Source: Bacteroidota bacterium
GTDB lineage: Bacteria > Bacteroidota > Bacteroidia > AKYH767-A > 2013-40CM-41-45
Assembly: GCA_003389385.1 (NCBI GenBank)
Contig: QQVM01000005.1
Coordinates: 1 to 64,000, forward strand
Length of the DNA: 64,000 nucleotides
Direction of reading: 5' to 3'
Part shown: in pieces, positions 8,914-17,713 of the stretch
How the letters are laid out: each line of letters begins with the position of its first letter
How positions within the stretch are numbered: the stretch's first letter is position 1
Program-made: the position numbers and the translations under genes
The notes under the pieces: model-generated
What the model was told of the DNA's origin: nothing
The model's database searches: none
What the model saw: the letters and a program-made list of their open reading frames with translations, nothing else

Positions 8914-10167
8914 ATGTCACTGATGCTGACATTCTTTTGTCTCTTGCCGGAATATTCCTTTTCACCTCCTCCGGCTCCGGCATATACTTTGGGCAAAGTC
9001 GTGATAGACGCGGGACACGGAGGACATGACAGCGGATGCCTGGGCTCCAAGTTCAAGGAAAAGGACATTGCCCTCAACATCGCTCTTGCTCTTGGGAAGA
9101 TGATAGAAGAGCAGTTTCCTGATGTGAAGGTGATTTATACTCGTAAGAAGGATGTCTTTGTCGAATTACACGAAAGAGCTTCGATTGCAAACACTGCCAA
9201 GGCCGATTTATTCATCTCCATTCACTGCAACTCAGCATGTTTCTATGACAAGAAGAAGAGAAAAGAGATGTGCAACAAAGAAACACAAGGTGCAGAAACA
9301 TGGGTGATGGGATTGCACAAGACAGAAGCGAACCTGGAAGTGTCCAAAAGGGAGAATGAAGTGGTCTTGCTTGAAAAGGATTATACCCGTCAGTACGACG
9401 GCTTCGATCCAAATAGTCCTGAGGCGAACATCATCTTTTCGCTTTATCAGAATGCATTTCTTGACCAAAGTCTGAAAATGGCCTCCTATGTGCAGCAGGA
9501 GTTCAAGGAGATCAACCGAAACAACCGTGGTGTAAAGCAGGCAGGCTTTCTTGTACTGTACAAAACATCCATGCCTTCCATTCTCATTGAGACTGGATTT
9601 CTTTCTCATCCTGCGGAAGAGCTATATCTCGGATCTGAAAAAGGACAAAAAGAAATCACTCAGGCAGTATTCAAGGCATTCAGGTCATATAAGAAGGCCA
9701 TGGAATTTGGCCTGAGCAGGCAGGAGCCTAAGGCTCAGGAAAAAGAGGTCCAGCAAAAAAAATCTGAAACGGATAGCGTGAAAGAGAGGCCACAGGTAAA
9801 AGAAAACCCTTCTGTAAAAGAAGTTCAGCCTCAGAAAGAAAATACTCCTGTGAAGCCTCAGGAAAAGCCGGCGGAGATAGTTGAAACGCCCAGGGATGTT
9901 CCTCTTTTCGGAGTGCAGTTTCTACTTTCAAAAGTTTCACTGAAGAAAAATGATCCTGCTTTCAAAGGGATTAAAGATGTAATGGAAGAGTTTGACAATG
10001 GCTTTTACAAATACACCTCTGGAAGAATCAGAAGTCTGGATGATGCGGTGACCCTGCAGATGATGTTGAGAGAAAGCGGATTTCCGGATGCCTTTGTGGT
10101 GGCTTATCTTAATGATAAGAGAATCAGTCTGAAGGAGGCTCGCCAAATGCTTGTCAACAGCAATTGA
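8914..10167 (+). CDS. N-acetylmuramoyl-L-alanine amidase
   Basis: VVIDAGHGGHDSGC, FISIHCNS, SILIETGFLSHPAEE; start trimmed from ORF start 8758 to the Met preceding the signal peptide. Confidence 0.9.
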   Translation: MSLMLTFFCLLPEYSFSPPPAPAYTLGKVVIDAGHGGHDSGCLGSKFKEKDIALNIALALGKMIEEQFPDVKVIYTRKKDVFVELHERASIANTAKADLFISIHCNSACFYDKKKRKEMCNKETQGAETWVMGLHKTEANLEVSKRENEVVLLEKDYTRQYDGFDPNSPEANIIFSLYQNAFLDQSLKMASYVQQEFKEINRNNRGVKQAGFLVLYKTSMPSILIETGFLSHPAEELYLGSEKGQKEITQAVFKAFRSYKKAMEFGLSRQEPKAQEKEVQQKKSETDSVKERPQVKENPSVKEVQPQKENTPVKPQEKPAEIVETPRDVPLFGVQFLLSKVSLKKNDPAFKGIKDVMEEFDNGFYKYTSGRIRSLDDAVTLQMMLRESGFPDAFVVAYLNDKRISLKEARQMLVNSN

Positions 10168-10233
10168 AAGAAAATACATATTTTTGAAACCACACATTCG
10201 AATAAAAGCTGTAGCCCGTAAGGGATTTAATGC

Positions 10234-11202
10234 ATGAAATTTTCCAAAGAAGTTAAGACCGGTTTTATTGTATTGTCCGGCATTTTGCTTGCCTTCTGGG
10301 GCATCAATTTCCTGAAGGGCAAGGATTTTTTCACCGACAGGATCAAAGTGTACGCCATGTATGACAGGGTGGACGGACTCGCTCCATCCAATCCTGTATA
10401 TGTAAACGGATTGAAAGTGGGGCTCGTGAGGAAGCTGGAACTTCTGCCTGATTTTTCAGGTCGAATTGTGGTGAGTTTGCAGCTGAGCAAAGACGTGAGA
10501 ATACCACGGGATTCAGAAGCAGAGATCTACGCCACCGATCTCTTAGGTTCCAAGGGCATACGAATCAATTTCGGTAAAGGAACAGATCTTTTGCAGGATG
10601 GTGATACCATGGTCACATCCATCCAAAACAGTCTGAGTGAAGAAGTAAATGCGCAGGTAGCGCCCTTCAAGCAAAAAGCCGAGAGTCTTTTGTCGTCGCT
10701 GGATTCTGTCATGCTGATCGTACGCGCTGTCTTCAATGAAGGCACAAAGCAGAATCTGAAAAACTCATTCGAAAGCATTTCACACAGCCTTCGGAGCATA
10801 GAAAACATTGCAGGAAGCATGGATACCGTGCTCACCAAGCAGGGCAAGCTGAAAAGCGTGTTCAACAACCTGGAGTCAATTACCACTAACCTGAAGAATA
10901 ACAACGATAGGATTACAGACATACTGGAGAATTTCCATACGATTTCAGACACTCTTGCCAGAGCGAACATCGCAGCCACGCTTCATAATCTGAAAGAAAC
11001 TCTGGGAGAGACATCGATAACCTTCGACAAGATCAACAAAGGTGAAGGCACACTGGGAATGCTCATGAACAATGACAGTCTCTATGTGAACCTGAACAAT
11101 TCCGCCCGCGACCTCGACTTTTTGCTTAACGACTTTCAGCAGAATCCAAAGCGTTACCTGAAATTCTCGGTCATCTCAATAGGTTCAGGCAAGAACAAAT
11201 AG
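10234..11202 (+). CDS. MlaD/MCE family lipid-transport protein
   Basis: N-terminal TM, VDGLAPSNPVYVNGLKVGLV, ATDLLGSKGIRINFG. Confidence 0.9.
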   Translation: MKFSKEVKTGFIVLSGILLAFWGINFLKGKDFFTDRIKVYAMYDRVDGLAPSNPVYVNGLKVGLVRKLELLPDFSGRIVVSLQLSKDVRIPRDSEAEIYATDLLGSKGIRINFGKGTDLLQDGDTMVTSIQNSLSEEVNAQVAPFKQKAESLLSSLDSVMLIVRAVFNEGTKQNLKNSFESISHSLRSIENIAGSMDTVLTKQGKLKSVFNNLESITTNLKNNNDRITDILENFHTISDTLARANIAATLHNLKETLGETSITFDKINKGEGTLGMLMNNDSLYVNLNNSARDLDFLLNDFQQNPKRYLKFSVISIGSGKNK

Positions 11203-11209
11203 CATACTC

Positions 11210-12517
11210 ATGATTTCACAGGTCCTTTTCACACTCATACTGGCAGGCGCGGTTTTCTGGTTTGCATCCAATGTGGGAAAGATCAGAAGGAACATTCTGC
11301 TTGGCCGTGAGTTCGAGCCCGGCGGTCTTTCTTCCGAACGCTGGAAGACTATGGCCATGGTTGCCCTGGGTCAATCCAAAATGGTGACAAGACCTGTCGC
11401 CGGAATACTTCACTTCTTTGTGTATGCCGGTTTTGTGATCATCAACATTGAGGTGATGGAGATTCTGATAGACGGAATGTTCGGCACACACAGAGTGTTC
11501 AGCGGAATAGGCGCTTTGTATGATGTGCTCATCGGCTCATTTGAAATACTGGCTTTCATGGTTCTTCTCGCTTGTGTAATTTTTCTGATACGCAGAAATA
11601 TTCTCAAGCTGAAAAGATTCTGGATGCCTGAGATGACTTCCTGGCCTCGCACCGACGCGAATCTTATTCTCATCACGGAAATACTGCTCATGGCAGCTTT
11701 TCTCACGATGAACGCGGCAGACAGTCTGCTGCAGGACAGAGGCTATGAGCATTATGTGATTGCCGGGGCATTTCCTGTAAGCTCATTTGTGAGTGCTGCT
11801 TTCGCAGGATTGAGCAGTGAATCACTCTTCATGATAGAAAGATTCTGCTGGTGGTTTCACATCATCGGAATCCTCGCTTTTCTGAATTACATTCCTTACT
11901 CCAAGCACTTCCATATTTTTCTTGCCTTTCCGAATACATATTATTCCAATCTCAACAGCAAGGGGAAGTTCAATAACATGGAAAGTGTGACAAGAGAAGT
12001 GAAGTTGATGCTGGATCCATCTGCAACGCCTCCGGCAGATGCTGCTGCAGCGCCCGCAAGGTTTGGCGCGAAGGATGTGCAGGACCTCACCTGGAAGCAG
12101 CTGATGGATGCCTATTCATGCACAGAGTGCGGAAGATGCAGTTCCGTTTGTCCGGCCAACCAGACGGGAAAGTTATTATCTCCGCGCAAGATCATGATGG
12201 ATACACGCGACCGTCTGGAGGAAGTTGGAAAGGGCATTGATAAAAACGGAAAAGAGTACAAGGATGAGAAATCACTCTTTGATTATATCAGCGAAGAAGA
12301 ACTCTGGGCTTGCACCACATGCAATGCCTGCACGGAAGCATGTCCTGTGAACATTGATCCGCTTGGAATCATCGTGGATCTTCGGCGTTTCCTTGTGATG
12401 GAAGAATCCAAGGTGCCTGCGGAACTCGGAGGAATGTTTAATAAAATTGAAAACAACGGCGCGCCTTGGCAGTTCGCCCAGGCCGACCGTATGAATTGGC
12501 CACAAAGCGATAGCTGA
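11210..12517 (+). CDS. Membrane (Fe-S)-binding oxidoreductase, heterodisulfide-reductase-like
   Basis: Multiple TM helices; CTECGRCSSVCPAN and CTTCNACTEACPVN 4Fe-4S motifs. Confidence 0.88.
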   Translation: MISQVLFTLILAGAVFWFASNVGKIRRNILLGREFEPGGLSSERWKTMAMVALGQSKMVTRPVAGILHFFVYAGFVIINIEVMEILIDGMFGTHRVFSGIGALYDVLIGSFEILAFMVLLACVIFLIRRNILKLKRFWMPEMTSWPRTDANLILITEILLMAAFLTMNAADSLLQDRGYEHYVIAGAFPVSSFVSAAFAGLSSESLFMIERFCWWFHIIGILAFLNYIPYSKHFHIFLAFPNTYYSNLNSKGKFNNMESVTREVKLMLDPSATPPADAAAAPARFGAKDVQDLTWKQLMDAYSCTECGRCSSVCPANQTGKLLSPRKIMMDTRDRLEEVGKGIDKNGKEYKDEKSLFDYISEEELWACTTCNACTEACPVNIDPLGIIVDLRRFLVMEESKVPAELGGMFNKIENNGAPWQFAQADRMNWPQSDS

Positions 12518-12533
12518 AAAGAAAAGAACCGAA

Positions 12534-13319
12534 ATGGAATTCAAAGTTGAAACAATGGCCGATTATGCGGTCCGCAATGAAAGTCCGGAAGTGCTTTTCT
12601 GGGTGGGATGTGCCGGGAGCTTTGACGAAAGAGCACAGAAAATCACGCGCGCTGTCGCAAAGATTCTGCATCATGCCGGAGTGAAATTTGCCGTTCTCGG
12701 AACGGAAGAGTCCTGCACCGGTGATCCGGCAAAGAGGGCAGGGAATGAGTTTCTCTTTCAGATGCAGGCCATGATGAACATTCAGGTCTTGAACGGCTAC
12801 GGAGTGCAAAAAATCGTCACGGCTTGTCCGCATTGCTTCAATACTCTGAAGAATGAATATCCTGAGCTGGGAGGAAATTATTCTGTGTTGCATCATTCCG
12901 AACTGATACAGCAATTGCTCGAGTCGGGACGTTTGAATATTGAAGGAGGAAGCTTTAGCGGCAAGAAAATTACATTTCACGATCCTTGTTACCTGGGACG
13001 TGCGAATGGAGTTTATGAAGCGCCGCGAATGCTCATTGAAAAACTCGACAGCGCATTGATAGAGATGAAACGCTCCCGTGCCAACGGATTCTGCTGCGGA
13101 GCCGGCGGTTCTCAGATGTTTAAAGAACCTGAAAAGGGTAACAAGGATGTCAACATTGAAAGAACCGAAGAAGCTCTCTCACACAAACCCGACATCATTG
13201 CAGTTGGATGTCCGTTCTGCATGACCATGATGAGTGACGGTGTGAAGCATTTTAACAAAGAAGCAGAGGTGAAGGTGCAGGACATCGCCGAACTGATTGC
13301 TTCCGCAAAGGATCTTTGA
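12534..13319 (+). CDS. CCG-domain (Fe-S)-binding protein, heterodisulfide-reductase-related
   Basis: TACPHCFNTLKNEYPELGG, HDPCYLGR, GFCCGAGGSQMF; directly downstream of the Fe-S membrane partner. Confidence 0.88.
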   Translation: MEFKVETMADYAVRNESPEVLFWVGCAGSFDERAQKITRAVAKILHHAGVKFAVLGTEESCTGDPAKRAGNEFLFQMQAMMNIQVLNGYGVQKIVTACPHCFNTLKNEYPELGGNYSVLHHSELIQQLLESGRLNIEGGSFSGKKITFHDPCYLGRANGVYEAPRMLIEKLDSALIEMKRSRANGFCCGAGGSQMFKEPEKGNKDVNIERTEEALSHKPDIIAVGCPFCMTMMSDGVKHFNKEAEVKVQDIAELIASAKDL

Positions 13320-14324
13320 TCATTCTTCAGGATTCAGAATCCTGTCGGCCAAGGCTTTCATCGACTCTTTACTTGTTGCTTCAAGCCGTCCGCTCTGTAT
13401 TACCATCATGTTTTCCTTGCCTTTGTCAAGCATATAGCTAAAAACAAATCCCGCTTCGGGTTTGTGCCATCCTGCAATTTGTCCGAAGCGCAGATCGTTG
13501 AATCTCGGACCGTCTTTCCATTCCGGAAGATAAAATCCTTCAGAAAACTGTAACAGGGTTTTATATGCAGGGTAATTGCTAAATGCTTTGTCAAGAGAAT
13601 CATTCAGAGGGAAAAAAGTAAATACAGCTTTTTCATTCTTGTCAAACATGGTTCTGTGAGTGATCATATAACCCGAATCATTCTTAGCAACAGCATACCA
13701 GAGCAGGGAATTGTAAGGAGTGGGAGTGATGAAGAATTTTTCTGACTGTCTGAGTTCCTCTTTAATGTCTGAGTACACATCGTATTTTCCGTATGAGCAG
13801 AAAGAAAGGTAAATCAATGGAAGTATCAGGCCAAAGTTTATCCATTTTCTTCTGGCATCATGGTTCGTATTTAAAATGAGCAGAGCGATGCTTGCAAGCA
13901 GCAGTGGCAGAGTAAAAATCGGGTCAGCCACAAAGAGAAGATGGAAGGAAACCCTGTACTCGCTGAAAGGCTCGAACCAGCCCACTCCGTAGCCTGTGCA
14001 GGCATCCAATAGTATATGCAGCAGAAAGCCGAATCCGAATATTTTAAACCAGTCTTTATACTCTGCTGGCGTATGTTTTCTGTGAAATCTGTGAAATAAG
14101 GCTGCGAGAAAAAATGATGAGAGAAACATCAATAAAATGGAATGTGAAAATCCCCGATGCATGAGCAGCACCTGAGGATGCCCCACCCAGAGGTTGGCCA
14201 AGACGTCCAGATCGGGTACATTATTAGCCAATGCTCCGTAAAGCATGGCCTTTTTGCCCAGCTTTTTACCTGCAATCACTTCACCTGTAACTGCACCGAT
14301 GACGGTATGCGTCAGCGTATCCAT
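13320..14324 (-). CDS. Membrane-bound metal-dependent hydrolase, YdjM-like
   Basis: MDTLTHTVIGAVTGE, NNVPDLDV, HRGFSHSILL, HILLDACTGYGVGWFEPF. Confidence 0.85.
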   Translation of the reverse strand: MDTLTHTVIGAVTGEVIAGKKLGKKAMLYGALANNVPDLDVLANLWVGHPQVLLMHRGFSHSILLMFLSSFFLAALFHRFHRKHTPAEYKDWFKIFGFGFLLHILLDACTGYGVGWFEPFSEYRVSFHLLFVADPIFTLPLLLASIALLILNTNHDARRKWINFGLILPLIYLSFCSYGKYDVYSDIKEELRQSEKFFITPTPYNSLLWYAVAKNDSGYMITHRTMFDKNEKAVFTFFPLNDSLDKAFSNYPAYKTLLQFSEGFYLPEWKDGPRFNDLRFGQIAGWHKPEAGFVFSYMLDKGKENMMVIQSGRLEATSKESMKALADRILNPEE

Positions 14325-14366
14325 TTCATTAATTTCAGCTGTCTTATTCCGTCAAAGAAAATAAAT

Positions 14367-14375
14367 TAACTTTGC
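14367..14375 (+). promoter_or_regulatory. Bacteroidetes -7 element TAACTTTGC upstream of slyD-like gene
   Basis: TAnnTTTG match, 13 nt before ATG 14389. Confidence 0.65.
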
Positions 14376-14388
14376 GAAAATTTATAAA

Positions 14389-14880
14389 ATGAAAATTTCT
14401 GCAAACAAAGTCGTGACGGTATCATATGAGCTGCACGCGAACGCTCCGGGTGAAAACCGCAATCATATTGAAACGGCCGACAAAAGCGAGCCATTGAAGT
14501 TTCTCTTTGGCATCGGCATGATGATTCCTGGATTCGAACGGGGGCTGGAAGGCAAAGGCACAGGAGACAAATTCGATTTTTCCATTGAGGCGGAAGAGGG
14601 TTATGGTGATGTGGAAGAGACTGCTGTGATACAGCTGCCGATTGAAATATTCAAGGTGGATAACGCGATTGACTTCAGCATGCTGAAAGTCGGCAATGTA
14701 CTTCCGATGAACGATCAGGAAGGAAATGTGCTGAACGGAAAAGTGTTGAAATACGACGAGACCATGGTGACCATGGACTTCAATCATCCACTTGCCGGAC
14801 ACCAGCTGCACTTCAGCGGCGAGGTGCTGGAAGTGAGGGACGCGAGTCCGGAGGAAATTAATCACGGACATGTGCACTAA
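14389..14880 (+). CDS. slyD: FKBP-type peptidyl-prolyl isomerase, SlyD-like
   Basis: VVTVSYELHANAPG, FLFGIGMMIPGFERGLEGKGTGDKFDFSIEAEEGYG, DFNHPLAGHQLHFSGEVLEVRDAS. Confidence 0.9.
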   Translation: MKISANKVVTVSYELHANAPGENRNHIETADKSEPLKFLFGIGMMIPGFERGLEGKGTGDKFDFSIEAEEGYGDVEETAVIQLPIEIFKVDNAIDFSMLKVGNVLPMNDQEGNVLNGKVLKYDETMVTMDFNHPLAGHQLHFSGEVLEVRDASPEEINHGHVH

Positions 14881-14916
14881 AAAAAGAGCGACTCGATGGG
14901 TCGCTCTTCTTTTTTG
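14856..14916 (+). terminator. slyD 3' end plus intrinsic terminator, copy 1
   Basis: AAGAGCGAC-TCGATGG-GTCGCTCTT followed by CTTTTTT; near-identical to 15231-15292. Confidence 0.92.
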
Positions 14917-14967
14917 GCGTTCATAACGATTCTATCAGACTGCGTGGTTCAAATTGTAAGTCAATAA

Positions 14968-15085
14968 TGTTTATTCCACTTTCTTTTGCTTGACCAAAAG
15001 AAAGTGGCAAAGAAAAGTCAAGACCAAAATATGCTGCCCACAGCACATGGCGGACGCTTCCCGCATTTTGGTCGGCCAACCCGCA
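14968..15085 (-). ncRNA. Bipartite structured repeat element, copy 1 (RNA or DNA structure; class unknown)
   Basis: Hairpin CCACTTTCTTTTG(14976-14988)/CAAAAGAAAGTGG(14995-15007); stem GACCAAAAT(15022-15030)/ATTTTGGTC(15065-15073); conserved 15-mer GCGGACGCTTCCCGC (15050-15064). Confidence 0.6.
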
Positions 15086-15230
15086 TAAGAAACATCTATT
15101 TTTTTCATAGCGTTTCGTTTGCATTATTTTGCATTTCCTAAGTTTTTAATGTTTTATTATGTCAAATTCTATGTTAATAGCTCACAGATCAAATTCCCAT
15201 TTTGTAGAAGTAAGGAATATTTCAGTTTCT

Positions 15231-15292
15231 AATTGATCACGGACATGTGAACTAAAAAAAAGAGCGACTCGATGGGTCGCTCTTCTTTTTTG
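15231..15292 (+). terminator. Duplicated slyD tail plus terminator, copy 2
   Basis: AATTGATCACGGACATGTGAACTAAAAAAAAGAGCGACTCGATGGGTCGCTCTTCTTTTTTG; two substitutions and one A insertion versus copy 1. Confidence 0.92.
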
Positions 15293-15304
15293 CTTCTGAT
15301 ATGT

Positions 15305-15655
15305 TTAGAAAGGCAGATCGTCTTTGCCTGCCGGGATGTCTGAATAATCCGGAGTTTCCTGGCTGTAGGAAGATTCACTTCCGCTTCTTTCGATTCTCCA
15401 GGCCTCCAGTGTGTTGAAGTACTTTATTTCACCCTGCGGGCTGGTCCACTCGCGGCCGCGCAGATTAAAATGAACGGTGATTATATCACCTGGTTTATAG
15501 CCATCCAGCATGGAGCATTTGTCCTGGGTTAGCTGGAAACTGATGTGCTGCGGATATTGCGATGAATTGTCTGTTACGACAAATTCACGCTTTCTGAACT
15601 TTTCACTTACCTGCTGTTCCTTGCCAATTACCTTGATTGATCCTTTGATTTGCAT
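15305..15655 (-). CDS. DUF3127 domain protein
   Basis: MQIKGSIKVIGKEQQVSEKFRKREFVVTD...YPQHISFQLTQDKCSMLDGYKPGDIITVHFNLRGREW. Confidence 0.85.
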   Translation of the reverse strand: MQIKGSIKVIGKEQQVSEKFRKREFVVTDNSSQYPQHISFQLTQDKCSMLDGYKPGDIITVHFNLRGREWTSPQGEIKYFNTLEAWRIERSGSESSYSQETPDYSDIPAGKDDLPF

Positions 15656-15821
15656 TGATGATTAATTTTCAACAAAGATACTGAAATGCATGCGACTGAT
15701 ACACGAAATCATGAATTGATATGAACATTTACATTTTTTAAGTAAGTATGTGCATAAACCTTATTTTCAGTCCTTTATTATGCCAATTTTTTATCTTTAC
15801 TTTGACATACAAACCCTGATC

Positions 15822-17645
15822 ATGAAAAAAATATTTATACTGTTCATGCTGGCATCCAACCTCTGCCAGGCTCAGACATTTTCCAATACCAATCAGCTTC
15901 CTGTTCCGAACAACAATTCGGAATTGATGATTCCAATAGTGGTAAGCGGACTTCAGAACATCGACTCTTCCTTTGGGATCGGAGCTCTTTGCCTGGATAT
16001 CTCGCATCAGTCGGCATCGGATCTGATCATCACGATTAAAAGTCCGGATGGCAAAGAAGCACTCTTAGTCGACACCAAGGGTGGTAATTCTCCCGGCTTT
16101 CCTGGCACCTGCTTCCAGGAGAATGGCAGTGGCGGCTGGATAAACCTGGCTGTTCCGCCTTTCAGCGGCTCTTACTTTCCGCAGCAGACAATCAATCTCT
16201 TTAATGACGGATCAAATCCGAACGGCACCTGGTGGCTGAGCATACGGGATGTTTTCGTTCCGGGTAATACAGGCACATTTAATTACGTGAACCTTACTTT
16301 CATGCACAATCCACCATACAGGGCTGCAGGCTCAGGCCCATGCAGCGCAGCAAATCCAGGTGGATGTCTTTGTCCGGACTCGACAGCCACCGACTGTGAC
16401 CTTTTGCCTGACATGACAGCTTCTGCACTATGCATCATGAATGATCATCAGGAACAGGTAGGCAATATCCGCCTCGGCAATGCAACTCCTAATATCGGCT
16501 ATGGTCCTCTTGAAATTCATGGCACCAATACCTGTTATTGTGATACGGTGTTGGTTGCCTGCAATATCGGCGTTTGTCCTGACGGGTCATCTCCTAAAGA
16601 GCTCATCAACCAGAGAGTGTATCACCGCAGCGGGAACAACATGACTTATTACGACAGGCCTGCTGGAACAATGAGCTATCATCCATCACACTCTCATGTG
16701 CACGTCGATAACTGGGCCGATTTCTCCCTTCGCCGCAGCACCGCAGATCCTGACGCACGCAACTGGCCGAGAATAGGAAACGGAACCAAGGTGAGTTTCT
16801 GCCTTGTGAACCTGGGCGACTGCGACAACAATCTCGGCTACTGTGTTGACTCTGCCGGTCAGGTGCTGAGAAAGTCTGATATTCCGAATTCGGATTTCGG
16901 CAGTGTCACCGGTTGCGGAAGCAGTCAGGGGATCTATGTCGGCAATCTTGACATCTACAGCAGCGGCCTGAACGGCATGGGCATCATTCTTCCTCCGAAT
17001 GCATGCAACGGCGATTACTTCATCGTATCCATTACAGATCCGGACGATAACATGCTTGAGGTTAACGAGGACAATAACTGGGTGGCAGTTCCGATCACTC
17101 TTACTTTGCAATCGGGCGGAACTTTCCCGGATGCTGGAGTCAACTTTACTGTCTCAGTCAATACAGTCAACTTCACTGCTGTGGCCAACAATCCTGATTC
17201 TGTCGTTTGGCACTTTGGTGATGGTTCTGCTCCGCAGACTAGCGTGGGCAATACAATTTCATACACTTACCCCGGTCCGGGTTTCTATGTGGTACAGCTT
17301 TATGCCTACAACTCATGCGGCCCTACAGTGACCATCGACACGGTGGCAGTATTGCCGGTCACCACTTTCATATCTGAGCATGAAGCCCTGGGGCAGGTAA
17401 AATTATTCCCTAATCCTGCTACAGATGGTTTCAGTCTGCAATACTCACTGATGATGAAGGATGATGTTCATATCAGCATGACTGACATGATGGGCAGAAA
17501 AGTGTTTGAGCGCGTTCACAGATCTCAGCTTCCGGGAAAACATCAGTATGAATTCATCAAAGACGCAGCAATTTCATCGGGAATTTATTTCTTCAACATT
17601 AAAACGGCAAGTTCCTCTTACAGTGAACGGCTCCTTGTTCACTGA
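15822..17645 (+). CDS. T9SS-type secreted protein: P-domain + lysyl-oxidase-like domain + PKD-like + C-terminal sorting domain
   Basis: Signal peptide at Met 15822; LDISHQSASDLIITIKSPDG...NPNGTWWLSIRD (P-domain-like); YHPSHSHVHVDNWADFSLR and TKVSFCLVN...NLDIYSSGLNGMG...MLEVNEDNNW (lysyl-oxidase-like); VWHFGDGS (PKD); KLFPNPATDGFSL... Confidence 0.8.
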   Translation: MKKIFILFMLASNLCQAQTFSNTNQLPVPNNNSELMIPIVVSGLQNIDSSFGIGALCLDISHQSASDLIITIKSPDGKEALLVDTKGGNSPGFPGTCFQENGSGGWINLAVPPFSGSYFPQQTINLFNDGSNPNGTWWLSIRDVFVPGNTGTFNYVNLTFMHNPPYRAAGSGPCSAANPGGCLCPDSTATDCDLLPDMTASALCIMNDHQEQVGNIRLGNATPNIGYGPLEIHGTNTCYCDTVLVACNIGVCPDGSSPKELINQRVYHRSGNNMTYYDRPAGTMSYHPSHSHVHVDNWADFSLRRSTADPDARNWPRIGNGTKVSFCLVNLGDCDNNLGYCVDSAGQVLRKSDIPNSDFGSVTGCGSSQGIYVGNLDIYSSGLNGMGIILPPNACNGDYFIVSITDPDDNMLEVNEDNNWVAVPITLTLQSGGTFPDAGVNFTVSVNTVNFTAVANNPDSVVWHFGDGSAPQTSVGNTISYTYPGPGFYVVQLYAYNSCGPTVTIDTVAVLPVTTFISEHEALGQVKLFPNPATDGFSLQYSLMMKDDVHISMTDMMGRKVFERVHRSQLPGKHQYEFIKDAAISSGIYFFNIKTASSSYSERLLVH

Positions 17646-17656
17646 TCATCCAAATG

Positions 17657-17689
17657 ATGCCTTTGAAAATCCTCAAAGGCATTTTTTTT
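17657..17689 (+). terminator. Intrinsic terminator
   Basis: ATGCCTTTGA-AAATCC-TCAAAGGCAT followed by T8. Confidence 0.92.
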
Positions 17690-17692
17690 GAT

Positions 17693-17701
17693 TATTTTTG
17701 C
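17693..17701 (+). promoter_or_regulatory. -7 element TATTTTTGC
   Basis: TAnnTTTGC 12 nt before ATG 17714. Confidence 0.55.
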
Positions 17702-17713
17702 AGCACAAACAAT

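Noticed and set aside
16686-17111. 141-aa minus-strand ORF
   Set aside because: Antisense to the lysyl-oxidase-like region; no motif support.
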